DNA of 64,000 bases from Dentipellis sp. KUC8613 (Eukaryota > Basidiomycota > Agaricomycetes > Russulales > Hericiaceae): positions 197,086 to 261,085 of the forward strand of contig NSJX01000014.1 in assembly GCA_002286715.1 (NCBI GenBank), in the 5' to 3' direction. This document shows positions 60,682 to 64,000 of this stretch, one piece after another. The position numbers and the translations under genes were made by a program. The stretch's first letter is position 1, and each line of letters starts with the position of its first letter. The notes under the pieces are model-generated. The model did no database searches. It worked only from the letters and a program-made list of their open reading frames with translations, and was not told the DNA's origin.

Positions 60682-62151
60682 CTAGGAAACATGGAATATC
60701 TGTGGCAAGTCATCCCAGAAGGCCTGGCGAGCGCGAGATATGCGATCCAAACACCGTGTACGACACGCAGAACAAACTTTCCCAACCAAGTATTCACGCG
60801 ACTTGGAGAGTAGACAATCCCAGCTTTCGAAGGGGTGGGACATGCCATCCGACGATGCAATGATAGGCATCGCAATCTCTTGCCAAAACTTGCGCAGCTT
60901 CGGCAGGCATTCGTAACTCGCTCTACAAGGATTCGGGCGATGAAGCCCGAGAAACAATTTTTCGTCGAGGTCGGTCCAGAGCATCTGCAACCGAAGGAGC
61001 TCCGATATTCCACGAGCAAGACGTTGGATATCTGCCGATGACATTTCGGAGAGATCTTGACCGAACCCTTTGACAGACGTTCCCAGTGAAGAGGCACGGC
61101 AGCTGACGTGGTAGAATAAGACGGACACGAGGTCTTTGTCTTCACAATTGACTTGGCGCAACAGGGCGAGGGCCTGCGCGGGATGTACCTGATCTTGAGC
61201 ATTGAACACACCATCGTGGTACCGTTTCAGATATACGTCCTTATCAGAGGACCAATACGACTTGAGGATGACCATGATGGTGTTTCGCATGCGGAATGCA
61301 CCATATTTCGAGGAAAATCGCAGAGCACCTGCTAACACAGGAAAGGTCGCTCGATTTACTTCGCTTTCCCTAACGAACCAGGTCACTCAAAGTTAGGTAT
61401 CATGGAAGAGTCGCAAGAGTGTCTGAACTCACAGTCCACGGTATACAACTCCCAAAAAAGCCTCAAGATCTTCCACCTTGACGTCGTCAATGACCAGATA
61501 CACGCAGTCATAGAAGGTTGAGAATGCCGATTCCGGATTCAGCCGTGAATCCAGACGCTCGCGCAGGATGTCAGAATGTTGTTCAAGTACGTCTCGATGA
61601 ACTCGAAAGATGGTGTCAAAACAGCTGATCATGACGTCGCCTTGTTCGAAATACAGAGACGGATGGTTATGACCTGGACGGGGCGTTCCTGGGTCACTGG
61701 GAGTGCGAGAGTCACGACTACCGGTAGTACGACCTTCATGGACGCTGCGAGAGGGAGTGCCGCGGATGCTGGAGGTGGGAGTGCCATCTTCACTGTCCAG
61801 AGGGCTAAAAAGCCCAGGAAACTCGGGAGTGGTATCACCGCTGGGACCATCTGCCTCGTGAGTGACGGGGCCAGGGGTCCCACGGGCACTGGGAGTGCGT
61901 GCATCATATGCATCTGGAGGGGGAGTTGCGTGGACGCTAGGACTGGGTGCTCCGTAGTAGGCTGTGGAATTAGGTGTTGATGGGAAAGACGCAAACGAGT
62001 CGTACATAGAGGGGGGAGGGCTACCAACATCGTCATAATTGTCCGCGGGTGCTCCGGCCGTAGTGGAACCATCATCGGCGAGCGATCGCTCAATCGTTGT
62101 GGGTGACCCTGGATATATGCCAGGCGAGAGAGATCCTTGATGTGCCGACAT
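60682..62151 (-). CDS. BTB/POZ-domain protein (family member 2)
   Basis: A long low-complexity N-terminus of about 165 residues, rich in Thr-Pro and Ser-Pro with RGTP repeats (SARGTPGP, SIRGTPSR), precedes the BTB core. The core reads HPSLYFEQGDVMISCFDTIF, RVHRDVLEQHSDILRERL, YDCVYLVIDDVKVEDLEAFL and GVVYRGL. The intron runs from a GTGAGT donor (about 61432) to an acceptor at GTTCGTTAG, giving LESEVNRATFPVLAGALRFS. This acceptor keeps the frame, whereas the earlier TTTGAG does not. The C-terminal half has QALALLRQVNCEDKDLVSVL, FYHVSCRASSLG and the closing VCSACRTRC...FWDDLPQIF shared with the other two BTB genes. The many S/T-P sites could be phosphorylation targets (inference). It lies upstream of PNP in the same direction. 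Confidence 0.8.
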
Positions 62152-62739
62152 CTTCTCAGGATGTTCAGCAGAGATCGAGGAGTTGACTTGAGAATGAGCC
62201 CGAGTTGTAGCCAGTCGTCGTGGGGCTTACAAGGAAGAATGGAGCGGGAGTTGTTTTGTTGTACACGAAGCCTGTACGCTCTCCTATAAGTAAAGGGATG
62301 CATGGTATCGATGGCAACGTACATATGTGACATACCTTGTTCCAAGAAGGGAGAGAGGGTCTCGCTGCCTGCTTTGTTCCATTTTGAGAACAAAGCCAGA
62401 CTATAAACTGACGTCCAAATGCGACCCGAGCTTCGGCGGCAGTGACCACGTCGATCCTGACACGAGGCTTGACACGAGGAGACGTTCTGGAAGTAGGCGG
62501 GATGAGGTGGTAATATTCGGGACAAAATTTTCAGTACTGGTGGATCGAGACATCCTCTGAGGATTTTTCAATGCTGCTACTCACGGGTACGTGGATGAAG
62601 ATCGAGCCAGGCTGAGAGAGCGTCACTGACTCGATCTGGATGCAACGCGCACTATCGGTGTCAAGTGCAAGAAGTCGATCAATCGACATAGAGCACATCG
62701 TTGTTCATGAAATCAAGGCATGATATTGGATGAACAAGT
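62152..62739. other. BTB2 promoter plus decayed PNP 5' end
   Basis: This 588 bp spacer contains the PNP remnant described separately, and a copy of the PNP upstream region at about 62554-62660. Confidence 0.5.
62440..62553 (-). pseudogene. Truncated, frameshifted copy of the PNP 5' end
   Basis: From an ATG at 62553 the minus strand reads MSRSTSTENFVPNITTSSRL then LPERLL, closely matching the intact PNP start (MSQSTSTDSFVSNIVTLSRL then LPEHLL). A small insertion of about 5 bases next shifts the frame; KPRV continues in another frame. Similarity fades after about 105 bp. The rest of the gene is absent. It lies between BTB genes 2 and 3 exactly as the intact PNP lies downstream of BTB gene 2, so it marks a tandem duplication of a PNP-BTB unit. 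Confidence 0.75.
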
Positions 62740-63828
62740 CTATACCAAGTCAAAAATCCCCGCAAGATCATTCCACAGAGATAGCTCTTTCGTAGTCACA
62801 TAGCTGTGCAGAAGCGCATAGCAGTGGCTACAAATCCTTTGCTGTAGGTTATGCTCCATATTCACCTTGACGTTGTTCCAAGCTTCAACGGGCCACGATG
62901 TATGAGGTTGGCGCAGGAGGATCGGAATCGCACATGAGGTCCAGAAATTATCGATGATGGTGTAACAGGCGCTGGCATTGTGATGAGGATTCTGCATTTG
63001 TAGCTCGTTGATACGCAGCTTCGGTAGGTGGCTGCACATAGCCTGAGTCCAACGCAATCTCGCCACGCCAATTATGAGACGATCTGCGTCCGCATCCGAG
63101 AGATTCCTGAGGTACACACTCGGTGCGCCCTCCAAGGACGCTAAACGCGCGCTGAGGTCGTAGAACAGCGTGCCAAGGAGGAGTCGATCCTTGCATTGGA
63201 CTTCCCTGAGCAGCGTGATGGCCATGGCGGGATTCGCTTCTTTCACTAGCATTCTGCCGCCCTGGAGAATCGCGTTCTGCAATGCCTGGCGAGATAGGTA
63301 GTTGTTGAGGAGAGTTGGGTAAATAGGACCGATCACGTCCGTCATGATGTTAGCGCGCAGGCTCTCAACTTCGTACTTCGTGGCAAGGCGCAGTACACCT
63401 GCAACCTGAGGAAACGTTGCCGCGTTGAACTCAGCAAATTTGAATTGCCTACGGCGAGCCGTGAATGATTAGACACAATACGACCTTGATTAGCACTCAT
63501 TCAGGGAAACGGTCACGGCGACTCACAAGCGATGGTACAAGACAGCGAGAAAGGCTTCAACGTCCGCGGGGTCGTCGTCAAGTTCAACCAGCAAGGCGCC
63601 TCTCAAGGTTGGGGAGTCTGCCTTCCGGTGGAGCATATCACGTAGTTTGTGCGACTGAATCGACAAGAGCGAGTGATTGACGCGAAAAAGGATGTTCGAG
63701 CATTTGAGAATGACATGGCCATCGGAGAAGTAGAATACAGGATGCTCTGTGAGGAGGTCTGTGTCCACTTCGACCTCGGTCTTGATAACCCTGAGCTCCG
63801 GAGAGCAGGACTCTCGATCTTGCAACAT
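62740..63828 (-). CDS. BTB/POZ-domain protein (family member 3)
   Basis: The start at 63828 gives MLQDRESCSPELRVIKTEVE. The BTB core is VFYFSDGHVILKCSNILFRV, NHSLLSIQSHKLRDMLHRK, ALLVELDDDPADVEAFLAVL and YHRL. One intron (63436-63522) has a GTGAGT donor and GCCGTAG acceptor, then FKFAEFNAATFPQVAGVLRL. The C-terminal half reads AMAITLLREVQCKDRLLLGT, LFYDLSARLAS and, at the end, ICSHCYALLH...LWNDLAGIFDLV. Compared with member 2 it lacks the Thr-Pro-rich N-terminal extension. The gene order and the PNP remnant show that members 2 and 3 come from one tandem duplication. Its promoter continues to the window edge, where no TATA box is evident. Confidence 0.8.
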
Positions 63829-64000
63829 GTAGCCGCTGGTGCGAGGACAGTGCGGAATGGGACTAAAGAAGACTGCTGCGAGGGAGATTGGCTAGCGGGG
63901 ACAGAGGGGGTGTATGTTTTCATCCTATTCAGAGGCTCTCAATTTAAGCAAACCTGAAGAAATCCAATACAAAGTACGCACCTTTGGCTTTATTCCGACT

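Overview
The window is nuclear DNA from a filamentous basidiomycete, most likely an Agaricomycete wood or litter decayer. Genes are broken by many short introns of about 50-60 bp with GT..AG ends and CTAAC/CTAAT-like branch sites. The gene families are typical of that group: aryl-alcohol-oxidase-like GMC oxidoreductases, an AA9 lytic polysaccharide monooxygenase, FKS glucan synthase, a velvet factor, NACHT-WD40 and BTB proteins. All gene coordinates are ATG-to-stop spans including introns. Exon joins were worked out by eye from splice signals and reading-frame continuity, not from transcripts.

Left part (1-26319). A secreted/membrane protein runs off the left edge on the minus strand and is divergent from a SPO7-like gene. 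Next comes a head-to-tail array of five secreted GMC oxidoreductases on the plus strand (3639-21579), separated by 1-2 kb spacers. Three of them have a TATA box 65-75 bp before the ATG. A 2.5 kb block with 74 bp inverted repeats follows (22031-24555); it carries a broken phosducin-like coding fragment. It is followed by a BAH/PHD-type chromatin-reader-like gene.

Middle part (26522-47080). This holds an AA9 LPMO, a thaumatin-like protein with a Ser/Thr stalk and C-terminal membrane anchor, a secreted endonuclease/exonuclease/phosphatase-family protein, a VelB-type velvet regulator, a gene-poor 3.2 kb stretch, the cell-wall beta-1,3-glucan synthase FKS1, and a BTB-domain gene.

Right part (47158-63828, all minus strand). 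In order: a small coiled-coil membrane protein, a retropepsin-fold protein whose catalytic motif appears lost, an NLR-like NACHT-WD40 protein, mitochondrial NADP-isocitrate dehydrogenase, a GPI-type CFEM protein, purine nucleoside phosphorylase (PNP), and two further BTB genes. A frameshifted 5' remnant of the PNP gene lies between the two BTB genes, which shows that a PNP-BTB unit was duplicated in tandem.

Functionally, the GMC array (a hydrogen peroxide source) and the AA9 enzyme (a peroxide-using polysaccharide oxidase) fit lignocellulose attack. FKS1, the thaumatin-like protein and the CFEM protein act at the cell wall or surface. VelB, the BAH/PHD protein, NACHT-WD40 and the BTB family are regulatory or recognition proteins. 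No tRNA, rRNA or CRISPR was seen.
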